Assembly (NCBI RefSeq): GCF_021922925.1
Contig: NZ_CP040786.1
Coordinates: 248,001 to 312,000 of the forward strand
Length of the DNA stretch: 64,000 nt
Direction: 5' to 3'
Origin: Clavibacter phaseoli
GTDB lineage: Bacteria > Actinomycetota > Actinomycetes > Actinomycetales > Microbacteriaceae
Below, piece by piece: positions 45,030 to 53,556 of this stretch. The position numbers and the translations under genes are program-made. The notes under the pieces are model-generated. The model saw only the letters and a program-made list of their open reading frames with translations. It was not told the DNA's origin and did not search any database. Each line of letters begins with the position of its first letter. Within the stretch, counting starts at the first letter, position 1.

Positions 45030-46073
45030 ATGCGCACCACAGCCCTCCTGTCCCCGGCCTCCGGCCAGCCCCTCCGACCGACCTCGATCGACCGCCGCGA
45101 CCTCCACCCCGACGACGTCGACGTCCGCGTCACGCACTGCGGCGTCTGCTACTCGGACCTGCACGCCCTCGACCAGCACGGCCGCGACGACGCGCTCGTC
45201 CCCGGCCATGAGTTCGTGGGGGAGGTGGTGGCCGTCGGATCCGCCGTCACGGCCTTCGCGCCCGGCGACCCGGTCGCGATCGGCAACATCGTCGACTCGT
45301 GCGGCGTCTGCGCCATGTGCCGCGGCGGCCACGAGAACATGTGCGTCGAGTTCCCGACCCTCACCTACGGCGGCCGCGACCGCCTCGACGGATCCACGAC
45401 CCGCGGCGGCTGGTCCGGCCGCTACGTGGTCCGCGAGTCCTTCGTCTACCGCCGCCCGGTGTCGCTCGATCCCGCCGCTGTCGCGCCGCTCATGTGCGCG
45501 GGCGTCACGGTCTGGGAGCCGCTGCGGTCCGCGGGCGTCGGGCCCGGCACGCGCCTCGGCGTCGTCGGCCTCGGCGGTCTCGGCCACCTCGCGGTGCGGC
45601 TGGGGCGGGCCCTCGGCGCGGAGGTCACGGTGTTCACGACGAGCGCGGCCAAGGCCGCGGACGCCGAGCGTCTGGGCGCCACGCGGGTGGTCGTCTCCAC
45701 GGACGCCGACGCGATGGCCCGTGCCGCCTCCAGCCTCGACCTCGTGCTCGACACGGTCTCCGTCGCGCACGACCTCGCCCCCTACCTCCGCGTGCTCGAC
45801 CTCGACGGCACGCTCTGCGTGCTCGGCTTCCTGGGTCAGCTCTCCGTCCCGGCGATGGACCTGCTCACCGGCCGCCGCCGGCTCGCGTCCTCCGGCAGCG
45901 CCGGGCGTCCCGCGACGCAGGACCTGCTCGACTTCTGCGGCGAGCACGGGATCACGGCCGACGTGGAGGTCCTGCCCGCCGCCGAGGTGGACACCGCGAT
46001 CGACCGGCTCCGCCGCAACGACGTCCGCTACCGCTTCGTCCTCGACATGGCGGGGATGGACGACGCGGTCTGA
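45030..46073 (+). CDS. Zinc-dependent NAD(P) alcohol dehydrogenase (cinnamyl-alcohol type)
   Basis: 347 residues, medium-chain dehydrogenase/reductase. HCGVCYSDLHALD (catalytic zinc Cys), PGHEFVGEVVAVG (His-Glu ligands), the structural zinc motif CGVCAMCRGGHENMC and the Rossmann loop VVGLGGLGHLAVRLG are intact. The pattern matches YahK/cinnamyl alcohol dehydrogenase-like aldehyde reductases using NADPH. The divergent TetR gene likely responds to an aldehyde or alcohol. Physiological substrate unknown. Confidence 0.9.
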   Translation: MRTTALLSPASGQPLRPTSIDRRDLHPDDVDVRVTHCGVCYSDLHALDQHGRDDALVPGHEFVGEVVAVGSAVTAFAPGDPVAIGNIVDSCGVCAMCRGGHENMCVEFPTLTYGGRDRLDGSTTRGGWSGRYVVRESFVYRRPVSLDPAAVAPLMCAGVTVWEPLRSAGVGPGTRLGVVGLGGLGHLAVRLGRALGAEVTVFTTSAAKAADAERLGATRVVVSTDADAMARAASSLDLVLDTVSVAHDLAPYLRVLDLDGTLCVLGFLGQLSVPAMDLLTGRRRLASSGSAGRPATQDLLDFCGEHGITADVEVLPAAEVDTAIDRLRRNDVRYRFVLDMAGMDDAV

Positions 46074-46107
46074 TGGGGCGGCACGACCACCTCGGGGACG
46101 ACTCGCT

Positions 46108-46126
46108 CGAGAGGCGACTGCTCTCG
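46108..46126. terminator. Hairpin between convergent genes
   Basis: CGAGAG-GCGACTG-CTCTCG, a perfect 6-bp stem, lies between the stops at 46073 (+) and 46140 (-). Confidence 0.4.
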
Positions 46127-46139
46127 CCCGGACGCCGCG

Positions 46140-47621
46140 TCAGTCCAGCTCGCCCGCCAGCGCCTCGTCCTGCAGCAGGCGCCGCGCAGCGATCCCGATG
46201 ATCGCGCTGTAGGTCGGGTACGCGAACCGCACGTGCGCGAGGGTCGCGACGTCGACGCCCGCGGCCATCGCGGTGGTGACCGACTGGATGACCTCGACCG
46301 CGTTCTCGCCCACGGCGTGCGCGCCGAGGATGAGCTCGCGGCGGCGGTCGGCGATGAGGAGGAGGAAGCCGGCCTCGCGGTCGTCGATCACGGCGCGGTC
46401 GACCTCGGCGAACGGCACGCGCGCGATCACGCATCCGCTGTCGCGTTCGCGCGCCTCCGCCTGGGTGAGGCCGACGCCCGCGTAGTCGGGGTCGGTGAAG
46501 CCGCCGGCCGGGAGGAGCTGCAGCGGGATCCGCCGGTTGACCCCCAGCACCGCGTTCTCGGCCGCGGCCTCGCCCTCGGACTGCGCCGCCTGGACGAGCA
46601 TGTCCTTCCCGTTGGCGTCGCCCACCGCGAGGATGTGCGGCACGCGCGTGCGGAGGTAGCGGTCGACCGGGATCGCCGAGCGCTCCGCCTCCAGCCCTGC
46701 GTGCTCGAGCCCCAGGTCGTCGACGTCGGCGGGCCAGCCGGTGGCCATGATCACGGCGTCGAAGCTGGAGGACTGCGGGCGGTCGCCGTCGCGCCAGAGC
46801 AGGGTGATGGATCCGTCGCCCGTCCTGGTGAGACCCGTGACGGTGTCGATGCCGGTGCGCACGCGCACGCCCTGCGCGCGGAACGCGTCGGCGACGGCCG
46901 CCGAGATCGCCTCGTCGGACGCGGTGAGCACGCGCGGCGCGACGTCGAGCAGCGTCACCTCGGAGCCGAACGAGCGGAAGACGGTGACGAGCTGCGCGCC
47001 CGTGTTGCCGGCGCCGATGACGGCGAGGCGGCGCGGGATCCCGGGCAGCGCGAGCACGTCCTCGGGCACGGTCGCGAGGTCGGCGCCGGGCACGGGCAGG
47101 CGCTTCGAGTGGCCGCCGACGCACACGATGATCGCGCCCGCGGTGATCCGCCGGCCGCTGTCGAGCTCGAGCGTGCGGTCGTCGACGAAGCGCGCGCGGC
47201 CCTCGTGGACGAGCGTCACGCCCGCCTCCCGGAACCGCTCGGCCTCGCGCTTGAGCGAGCGCACCCGGTCGACCTGCTCGTGCACCCGCGCGACGATCGA
47301 CGGCCAGTGCGGTGTCGGCTCGTCCACGCCGATCCCGTTCTCGCCCGCGGAGCGCACCTCGCGCACGAGCCGCGCGGTCTTCGCGAGCACGCGCGTGGGC
47401 ACGCAGCCGGTGTTGACGCACGTTCCGCCGACGCGGCCGGCCTCCAGCACGACGACGGACGCGCCCAGCTCGGCGGCGCGGAGGGCGGCGGCGGTGCCCG
47501 CGGGCCCGGCGCCGATGACGGCGACGTCGTAGCGCTCCGGCTCGGTCCCGGCGTCCGTCTGCGGCTCGCGCGCGGCGTCGGCCTCGGCGGCGGGATCGGC
47601 GTGGTCGGTGCTCTCGGGCAT
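46140..47621 (-). CDS. FAD/NAD(P)-dependent disulfide oxidoreductase lacking the catalytic His-Glu
   Basis: 493 residues with the layout of dihydrolipoamide dehydrogenase or mercuric reductase. After a 30-residue acidic extension come the FAD motif VIGAGPAGTAAALRA, the redox cysteines in GGTCVNTGCVPTRV (C68, C73), the NAD(P) motif VIGAGNTGAQLV and ILAVGDANGK. The usual HPTxSE at the C-terminus, whose His acts as base at the dimer interface, is YPTYSA here: both His and Glu are replaced. The dithiol can form but the normal proton relay is missing, so it probably has a different substrate. Monocistronic. Confidence 0.85.
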   Translation of the reverse strand: MPESTDHADPAAEADAAREPQTDAGTEPERYDVAVIGAGPAGTAAALRAAELGASVVVLEAGRVGGTCVNTGCVPTRVLAKTARLVREVRSAGENGIGVDEPTPHWPSIVARVHEQVDRVRSLKREAERFREAGVTLVHEGRARFVDDRTLELDSGRRITAGAIIVCVGGHSKRLPVPGADLATVPEDVLALPGIPRRLAVIGAGNTGAQLVTVFRSFGSEVTLLDVAPRVLTASDEAISAAVADAFRAQGVRVRTGIDTVTGLTRTGDGSITLLWRDGDRPQSSSFDAVIMATGWPADVDDLGLEHAGLEAERSAIPVDRYLRTRVPHILAVGDANGKDMLVQAAQSEGEAAAENAVLGVNRRIPLQLLPAGGFTDPDYAGVGLTQAEARERDSGCVIARVPFAEVDRAVIDDREAGFLLLIADRRRELILGAHAVGENAVEVIQSVTTAMAAGVDVATLAHVRFAYPTYSAIIGIAARRLLQDEALAGELD

Positions 47622-47807
47622 GGCGTCCTCCGGGTCGGCGCGGTGGTGCGGGCGGCGCCTCGGGAGCGCCTGCTGGTGAGGCTACCGAGCGGAGCGGCCG
47701 CCGACCCGGGAGCGGAGCCGCCCGTCATGCCCGTCCCTCCCCAGCCCGTCGCCGTCCGTCCACGTGGCGACCTCCGGCGACCCTCGCCCCCGCGCCATCC
47801 GCCCCGA

Positions 47808-47813
47808 TACAGT
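47808..47813 (+). promoter_or_regulatory. Probable -10 of the prpC promoter
   Basis: TACAGT about 68 bases before ATG 47882. No clear -35 is seen. The leader ends in a proper Shine-Dalgarno (GAAGGAG), unlike the leaderless genes. Confidence 0.4.
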
Positions 47814-47881
47814 GACGAGCGCACCCGGAGGCGACCCGATCCGCCCGACCACGTGGGTGCGGCATGACGCGAAGGAGCACC

Positions 47882-49015
47882 ATGACCGACATCCGCAAGG
47901 GCCTCGCCGGGGTCGTCGTCGACACGACCCGCATCAGCAAGGTCGAGCCGGCCACCAACTCCCTCCTCTACCGCGGGTACCCCGTGCAGGAGCTCGCGGC
48001 GCACTGCTCCTTCGAGCAGGTGGCGTACCTCCTGTGGCACGGCGAGCTGCCCACGGACGAGGAGCTCGCGCACTTCGAGAACCAGGAGCGCGCCGAGCGA
48101 CGGCCGGCCGACGCGGTGCTGCGGATCATCGACGCCCTGCCCGTCGACGCCCACCCGATGGACGTCCTGCGCACGGCCGTCAGCGCGATCGGCGCCGCGG
48201 ATCCCACCCCGGACGACCACTCGGCCGACGCCGACCTGGAGCGCTCCGTGCGGCTGCTCGCGCAGATCCCCGTGCTCATCGCCTACGACCAGCGCCGCCG
48301 CCAGGGCCTCGACCCGGTCGAGCCGCGCGACGACCTCGGCCTCGCCGAGAACCTCCTCCTCATGGTGCACGGCGACCGGCCCACCGAGGCGGACGCGAAG
48401 GCCATGGAGGTATCGCTGATCCTCTACGCCGAGCACTCCTTCAACGCCTCCACGTTCACGGCCCGAGTCATCACCTCGACCCTCGCCGACCTGCACTCCG
48501 CGGTCACGGGCGCGATCGGCGCGCTCAAGGGCCCGCTGCACGGCGGCGCCAACGAGGCCGTGCTCGAGACGCTGGACGAGATCGGCGACGCGTCGCGGGT
48601 CGAGGCGTGGCTCGACGAGGCGCTCGCCGCGAAGCGCAAGGTCATGGGCTTCGGTCACCGCGTCTACCGCGCGGGCGACTCCCGCGTGCCCACCATGAAG
48701 CAGGCGCTCGACGACCTCGTCGCCGTGCGGGTCGAGGCGGGCGGCGAGACGGGGGAGTCCGCGCGGCGCACCATGGAGCTGTACGACGCGCTCGAGCGCG
48801 GCATGGCCGAGCGCACGGGGATCCTGCCGAACCTCGACTACCCGTCGGGCCCGGCGTACGCGCTCCTCGGCTTCGCGACGCAGGCCTTCACGCCGCTGTT
48901 CGTGGCCGCGCGCGTGGTCGGCTGGACGGCGCACATCGTGGAGCAGCGGGCCGCGAACTCGCTGATCCGGCCGCTCTCGGAGTACGACGGACCGGCGGAG
49001 CGCCACCTGTCCTGA
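47882..49015 (+). CDS. prpC: 2-methylcitrate synthase (citrate synthase type II)
   Basis: 377 residues. Condenses propionyl-CoA with oxaloacetate, the first step of the methylcitrate cycle. KGLAGVVVDTTRISKVEPATNSLLYRGYPVQELA is the PrpC-type N-terminus; SFNASTFTARVI, GALKGPLHGGANEAVL (catalytic His region), GFGHRVYR and the final RPLSEYDGP are conserved. It may retain citrate synthase activity. ATG 47882 has GAAGGAGCACC before it. It lies 4.7 kb from prpDB with four unrelated transcription units in between. Confidence 0.92.
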   Translation: MTDIRKGLAGVVVDTTRISKVEPATNSLLYRGYPVQELAAHCSFEQVAYLLWHGELPTDEELAHFENQERAERRPADAVLRIIDALPVDAHPMDVLRTAVSAIGAADPTPDDHSADADLERSVRLLAQIPVLIAYDQRRRQGLDPVEPRDDLGLAENLLLMVHGDRPTEADAKAMEVSLILYAEHSFNASTFTARVITSTLADLHSAVTGAIGALKGPLHGGANEAVLETLDEIGDASRVEAWLDEALAAKRKVMGFGHRVYRAGDSRVPTMKQALDDLVAVRVEAGGETGESARRTMELYDALERGMAERTGILPNLDYPSGPAYALLGFATQAFTPLFVAARVVGWTAHIVEQRAANSLIRPLSEYDGPAERHLS

Positions 49016-49040
49016 CCGCCGCCGGAGCCGCCCCGCGGGC

Positions 49041-49058
49041 CCCGGTCACACGACCGGG
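49041..49058 (+). terminator. Terminator hairpin after prpC
   Basis: CCCGGTC-ACAC-GACCGGG, perfect 7-bp stem with a 4-base loop, 26 bases after the prpC stop. Confidence 0.6.
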
Positions 49059-49076
49059 AGCGCTCCCGCCGATCGT

Positions 49077-49082
49077 TAGGAT
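49077..49082 (+). promoter_or_regulatory. -10 hexamer of a leaderless promoter (metG)
   Basis: TAGGAT followed by 7 bases and ATG 49090. The in-frame ATG at 49081 overlaps the hexamer and is therefore unlikely to be the start. Confidence 0.6.
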
Positions 49083-49089
49083 GGAGCCC

Positions 49090-50667
49090 ATGTCCCGCGG
49101 CGAGCCCTTCTACATCACCACGCCGATCTTCTACGTGAACGACGTCCCGCACATCGGGCACGCGTACACCGAGGTCGCCGCCGACGTCCTCGCCCGCTGG
49201 CACCGCCAGCGCGGCGACGACACCTGGTTCCTCACCGGCACCGACGAGCACGGGCAGAAGATCCTCCGCACCGCGACGGCACACGACACGACCCCGCAGG
49301 CGTGGGCCGACCGCCTCGTCACCGAGAGCTGGCAGCCGCTGCTCGAGGCCGTCGACATCTCCAACGACGACTTCATCCGCACCACGGACGCCCGCCACGA
49401 GGAGAGCGTCAAGATCTTCCTGCAGCGCCTCCACGACGCCGGGTTCATCTACACGGGCGAGTACAAGGGCTACTACTGCGTCGGCTGCGAGGAGTACAAG
49501 CAGCCCTCCGACCTCCTCGAGGGCACCGGTCCGTTCGAGGGGCAGCTCGTCTGCGCCATCCACTCCAAGCCCGTCGAGCTGCTGGAGGAGAAGAACTACT
49601 TCTTCCGCATGAGCGACTTCGGCGAGCGGCTCCTCGCGTTCTACGAGGAGCGCCCCGACTTCATCCAGCCCGAGAGCGCCCGCAACGAGATCCTGTCGTT
49701 CGTGCGCCGGGGCCTCGAGGACCTGTCGATCTCGCGCTCCAGCTTCGACTGGGGCATCCCCATCCCGTGGGACGAGAGCCACGTCGTCTACGTGTGGTTC
49801 GAGGCGCTGATGAACTACGTCACGGCCATCGGCTACGGCGTGGACGACGAGCAGTTCGCCCGCCGTTGGCCCGCCACGCACCTCGTCGGGAAGGACATCC
49901 TCCGCTTCCACGCGGTCATCTGGCCCGCCATGCTCATGGCGCTCGGCGAGGAGCCGCCCCGTCGCGTCTTCGGCCACGGCTGGCTGCTCGTCGGCGGCGA
50001 GAAGATGTCGAAGTCGAAGCTCACGGGGATCGTGCCGCAGACCATCACCGACACCTTCGGCATCGACGCGTTCCGCTACTACTTCATGCGCGCCTTCGCC
50101 TTCGGGCAGGACGGCTCGTTCAGCTGGGAGGACCTCAGCGCCCGCTACCAGGCCGAGCTCGCCAACGGCTTCGGCAACCTCTCCTCCCGCGTGATCGCCA
50201 TGGTCGGCCGCTACTTCGACGGCCGGATCCCCGAGGCGGACGAGCTCACCGAGGCCGACGAGCGCGTGCTGGCCGTCGCGCGCGCCGCCGCGTCCACCGC
50301 GGACGACGCCATCGAGCGGCTCGCGATCCACGAGTCGCTCGCCGCCGTCTGGACCCTGGTCGACGAGCTCAACGGCTACATCACGAGCCAGGAGCCCTGG
50401 GCCCTCGCGAAGAAGGACGAGGACCGCGCGCGCCTCGAGACCGTTCTGCACACCGCGGTCCGCGGACTCGGCACGCTCGCCGTGCTGCTCGCGCCCGTGC
50501 TGCCCGGCGCCACCGCGAAGCTCTGGACCGCGCTCGGCGGCACCGGCACGGTCGGCCAGCAGCGCATCGACCTCGCCGACGAGTGGACCGGATCCGGCAC
50601 CGTCACCCCGCTCGAGGCGCCGCTCTTCCCCCGCATCGAGCAGGAGCCGGCGACGCCCGCCGCCTGA
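49090..50667 (+). CDS. metG: Methionyl-tRNA synthetase
   Basis: 525 residues. Charges tRNA-Met. Class I signatures: ITTPIFYVNDVPHIGHAYTEV (HIGH) and GEKMSKSKL (KMSKS). The zinc-knuckle region has YCVGCEEYKQ and a single Cys in CAIHSKP, the reduced-zinc variety. The anticodon-binding domain follows (FGNLSSRV, WALAKKDEDR). There is no C-terminal Trbp111 domain, as is usual for actinobacterial short MetRS. The start at 49090 rests on the -10 spacing. It heads the tatD-rsmA-ispE series but a strong hairpin separates it from tatD. Confidence 0.97.
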   Translation: MSRGEPFYITTPIFYVNDVPHIGHAYTEVAADVLARWHRQRGDDTWFLTGTDEHGQKILRTATAHDTTPQAWADRLVTESWQPLLEAVDISNDDFIRTTDARHEESVKIFLQRLHDAGFIYTGEYKGYYCVGCEEYKQPSDLLEGTGPFEGQLVCAIHSKPVELLEEKNYFFRMSDFGERLLAFYEERPDFIQPESARNEILSFVRRGLEDLSISRSSFDWGIPIPWDESHVVYVWFEALMNYVTAIGYGVDDEQFARRWPATHLVGKDILRFHAVIWPAMLMALGEEPPRRVFGHGWLLVGGEKMSKSKLTGIVPQTITDTFGIDAFRYYFMRAFAFGQDGSFSWEDLSARYQAELANGFGNLSSRVIAMVGRYFDGRIPEADELTEADERVLAVARAAASTADDAIERLAIHESLAAVWTLVDELNGYITSQEPWALAKKDEDRARLETVLHTAVRGLGTLAVLLAPVLPGATAKLWTALGGTGTVGQQRIDLADEWTGSGTVTPLEAPLFPRIEQEPATPAA

Positions 50668-50684
50668 CCCGCCGTCGTGCATCC

Positions 50685-50714
50685 GGGTGCCGCGCCCCGC
50701 CGGGCGCGGCACCC
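50685..50714 (+). terminator. Strong terminator hairpin between metG and tatD
   Basis: GGGTGCCGCGCCC (50685-50697) pairs perfectly over 13 bp with 50702-50714, loop CGCC. It stands 17 bases after the metG stop and 9 bases before the tatD -10 hexamer. Confidence 0.8.
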
Positions 50715-50723
50715 GCCCGTCGG

Positions 50724-50729
50724 TAGAGT
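50724..50729 (+). promoter_or_regulatory. -10 hexamer of a leaderless promoter (tatD)
   Basis: TAGAGT, 7 bases before ATG 50737, directly after the metG terminator. Its -35 region would fall inside the hairpin sequence. Confidence 0.6.
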
Positions 50730-50736
50730 GAGCGCG

Positions 50737-51687
50737 ATGTCCGACTCCAACTACGTGCGCCAGCGCGACACCACCGCGGTCCACGGCCAGACGCGCGACC
50801 TCACGTACCCGCCGCTGCCCGAGGCGCTCACGGTCCCCGTCTACGACAACCACACGCACCTCGAGATCGCGGACGGCGAGTCGCCCATCGACTTCACCGA
50901 GCACCTCGACCGCGCGAGCTCGGTCGGCGTGCGCGGCGTGATCCAGGTCGGCGGCGACCTCGAGACCTCCCGCTGGTCCGCGGAGACCGCGGCCCACGAG
51001 CCGCGCATGCTGGCCGCCGTCGCGATCCACCCGAATGAGGCCCCGGCCTACGAGGAGGCGGGCACGCTCGACGACGCGCTGGCCGAGATCCACGAGCTCG
51101 CCGGACGCCCGCGCGTGCGCGCCGTCGGCGAGACCGGCCTCGACTTCTTCCGCACCGGCGAGGAGGGCCGCGCCGCCCAGCAGCGCTCGTTCGAGGAGCA
51201 CATCCGCATCGCCAAGGAGCGCGGCATCGCCCTCCAGATCCACGACCGCGACGCGCACGACGAGGTCGTGGCGACCCTGCTGCGCGTCGGCGCCCCCGAG
51301 CGCACGGTCTTCCACTGCTTCTCCGGCGACGAGGACCTCGCCCGGATCTGCGCCGAGAACGGCTGGTACATGTCGTTCTCCGGCACGGTCACCTTCAAGA
51401 ACGCGCACGACCTCCGCGAGGCGCTCGCCTTCGCGCCGCGCTCGCTGCTGCTCGTGGAGACGGACGCGCCGTTCCTCACGCCCGTGCCGTTCCGCGGCCG
51501 GCCGAACGCGCCGTACCTGATCCCGCACACGCTCCGCGCGATGGCCGCGCACCTCGGCACCGACGTGTCGATGCTCGCCGCGCAGATCTCCTCCAACACC
51601 GAGCTCGTCTACGGGCGCTGGGACGACGAGCCCGTGACGTCGCCGGCCAAGGACCCCGCCGAGATCGATCCGGCGGGCCGCGCGTGA
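50737..51687 (+). CDS. tatD: TatD family metal-dependent hydrolase
   Basis: 316 residues, TIM-barrel DNase/deoxyribonuclease-like. The family motifs are [69 protein letters not shown] and [12 protein letters not shown], giving all the His/Asp/Glu metal ligands. TatD proteins have 3'-5' DNase activity in vitro and act in DNA repair or RNA decay. A 30-residue N-terminal extension precedes the barrel. The TGA overlaps the GTG of rsmA. Confidence 0.94.
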   Translation: MSDSNYVRQRDTTAVHGQTRDLTYPPLPEALTVPVYDNHTHLEIADGESPIDFTEHLDRASSVGVRGVIQVGGDLETSRWSAETAAHEPRMLAAVAIHPNEAPAYEEAGTLDDALAEIHELAGRPRVRAVGETGLDFFRTGEEGRAAQQRSFEEHIRIAKERGIALQIHDRDAHDEVVATLLRVGAPERTVFHCFSGDEDLARICAENGWYMSFSGTVTFKNAHDLREALAFAPRSLLLVETDAPFLTPVPFRGRPNAPYLIPHTLRAMAAHLGTDVSMLAAQISSNTELVYGRWDDEPVTSPAKDPAEIDPAGRA

Positions 51688-52589
51688 GCGACGACACGGC
51701 ACCCGCCGCGCCCGCCGCCCCGACGCTCCTCGGCCCCGCCGAGATCCGCGACCTCGCCGAGCTGCTCGGCGTCGCGCCCACCAAGAAGCTCGGCCAGAAC
51801 TTCGTCATCGACGCGAACACGGTGCGCCGCATCGTCCGGGTCGCGCGCGTCGAGGCCGGCACGCACGTGGTCGAGGTGGGGCCGGGACTCGGATCCCTCA
51901 CCCTCGGCCTCCTCGAGACCGGCGCGAGCGTCGTGGCGGTGGAGATCGACGGCCGGCTCGCCGAGCAGCTGCCGATCACGGTGCGGCTCTACCAGCCGGA
52001 GGCCGCGCTGACCGTCGTGCACGAGGACGCGCTCCGCGTCGCCGAGCTGCCCGGGGATCCCACGGCGCTCGTCGCGAACCTGCCCTACAACGTCTCGGTG
52101 CCCGTGCTGCTGCACCTGCTCGAGCACTTCCCGGCGATCCGCACGGGCGTCGTGATGGTGCAGGCCGAGGTCGGTCACCGCATCGCCGCGGCACCCGGAT
52201 CCAAGGTCTACGGATCCCCGAGCGTCAAGGCCGCCTGGTACGGCGCGTGGCGCACGGCCGGCCAGGTCAGCCGCCAGGTGTTCTGGCCGGTGCCCAACGT
52301 CGACTCCGTGCTCGTCGCCTTCGAGCGGCACGCGGAGCCCTTCGCGTCGGAGGAGCTGCGGAAGCGCACCTTCAAGATCGTGGACGCCGCCTTCCAGCAG
52401 CGCCGCAAGATGCTCCGCCAGGCGCTCGCCGAGCTGCTCGGCGGGAGCGAGGCCGCGTCCGCCCTCCTCGAGGCCGGAGGGGTCGCCCCCACTTCGCGGG
52501 GCGAGCAGCTGAGCGTCGACGACTACCTCCGCGTGGCCCGTGCCTGGGCCGATCGCGACGGGGACGGAGTGCCTCCCAGCCTCCGCTAG
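51684..52589 (+). CDS. rsmA: 16S rRNA (adenine1518-N6/adenine1519-N6)-dimethyltransferase
   Basis: 301 residues. Dimethylates the two adjacent adenines in helix 45 of 16S rRNA during 30S assembly (KsgA). [18 protein letters not shown], the SAM-binding [26 protein letters not shown], and the catalytic NLPYNVSVP are complete; [13 protein letters not shown] and the C-terminal helical domain follow. GTG 51684 overlaps the tatD stop (GTGA). Confidence 0.97.
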   Translation: MSDDTAPAAPAAPTLLGPAEIRDLAELLGVAPTKKLGQNFVIDANTVRRIVRVARVEAGTHVVEVGPGLGSLTLGLLETGASVVAVEIDGRLAEQLPITVRLYQPEAALTVVHEDALRVAELPGDPTALVANLPYNVSVPVLLHLLEHFPAIRTGVVMVQAEVGHRIAAAPGSKVYGSPSVKAAWYGAWRTAGQVSRQVFWPVPNVDSVLVAFERHAEPFASEELRKRTFKIVDAAFQQRRKMLRQALAELLGGSEAASALLEAGGVAPTSRGEQLSVDDYLRVARAWADRDGDGVPPSLR

Positions 52590-52592
52590 GTT
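52587..52592 (+). promoter_or_regulatory. -10 hexamer of an internal leaderless promoter (ispE)
   Basis: TAGGTT begins with the TAG stop of rsmA and is followed by 7 bases and ATG 52600. GGAG also lies in the spacer, so ispE can be translated both from the operon message and from a leaderless one. Confidence 0.45.
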
Positions 52593-52599
52593 GGAGCAC

Positions 52600-53538
52600 A
52601 TGACCGCCCCGGCCGCCACCTCCGACGTGGTGCACGCGCGGGCCCCGGGCAAGATCAACGTCTCGCTCACGGTCGGCGCCCTGCAGGAGGACGGCTACCA
52701 CGACGTCGCCACCGCGTACCAGGCGGTGAGCCTCTACGAGGACGTGTGGGCCACGAAGTCCGACGGGTTCTCGGTCGAGTTCGGCGGATCCATCGACACG
52801 TCGCACCTCACGACCGGCGCCGACAACCTCGCCGTCCGCGCGGCGCGGCTCCTCGCCCGGAGCACCGGCTACCGCGGCGGCGTGCACCTGCGCATCGAGA
52901 AGAACGTCCCCATCGCGGGCGGCATGGGCGGCGGATCCGCGGACGCCGCGGCCACCCTCCTCGCCTGCGACGCCCTGTGGGGCACCGAGCGCACGCGCGA
53001 CCAGCTGCTCGCCCTCGGCGCGGAGCTCGGCGCCGACGTGCCGTTCGCCCTCGCCGGCGGCACCGCCATCGGCACGGGCCGCGGCGACCGGCTGAGCCCC
53101 GCGCTCGCCAAGGGCACGTTCCAGTGGGTGCTCGCCATCGCCGAGTTCGGCGTCTCCACGCCCGACGTCTACGGCGAGCTCGACCGGCACCGCGAGCGCC
53201 ACGCGCAGGACATCTTCCCGGCGCAGCAGATCCCGCAGGTCGACTCGGGCGTGCTGCAGGCGCTGCGGGCGGGGGATCCGCACATGCTCGCCGAGGTCCT
53301 CCACAACGACCTCCAGGCGCCCGCCCTCCACCTCGCGCCCGGCCTCGGCGAGGTGCTGCAGCTCGGCGAGGAGAACGGTGCGCTCGCGGGCATCGTCTCG
53401 GGATCCGGCCCCACGGTCGCGTTCCTCGCGGCGGACCTCGACAGCGCGCTCGAGCTGCAGATCGCGCTGAGCGCCGCCCGCCTCACGGTCATCCGGGCCA
53501 CCGGGCCCGTGCACGGCGCCCGCATCATCACGGGCTGA
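52600..53538 (+). CDS. ispE: 4-diphosphocytidyl-2-C-methyl-D-erythritol kinase
   Basis: 312 residues, GHMP kinase of the non-mevalonate isoprenoid pathway; phosphorylates [29 protein letters not shown] carries the catalytic Lys region; [18 protein letters not shown] is the GHMP ATP-binding motif; [19 protein letters not shown] and the C-terminal [13 protein letters not shown] complete the family. It follows tatD-rsmA in the conserved actinobacterial order. Confidence 0.96.
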   Translation: MTAPAATSDVVHARAPGKINVSLTVGALQEDGYHDVATAYQAVSLYEDVWATKSDGFSVEFGGSIDTSHLTTGADNLAVRAARLLARSTGYRGGVHLRIEKNVPIAGGMGGGSADAAATLLACDALWGTERTRDQLLALGAELGADVPFALAGGTAIGTGRGDRLSPALAKGTFQWVLAIAEFGVSTPDVYGELDRHRERHAQDIFPAQQIPQVDSGVLQALRAGDPHMLAEVLHNDLQAPALHLAPGLGEVLQLGEENGALAGIVSGSGPTVAFLAADLDSALELQIALSAARLTVIRATGPVHGARIITG

Positions 53539-53556
53539 CCCGGCCCGCTCCGCACC

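Noticed and set aside
49081..49083. Upstream ATG for metG
   Set aside because: It overlaps a -10 hexamer whose spacing fits ATG 49090, and the three extra residues are not part of the family N-terminus.
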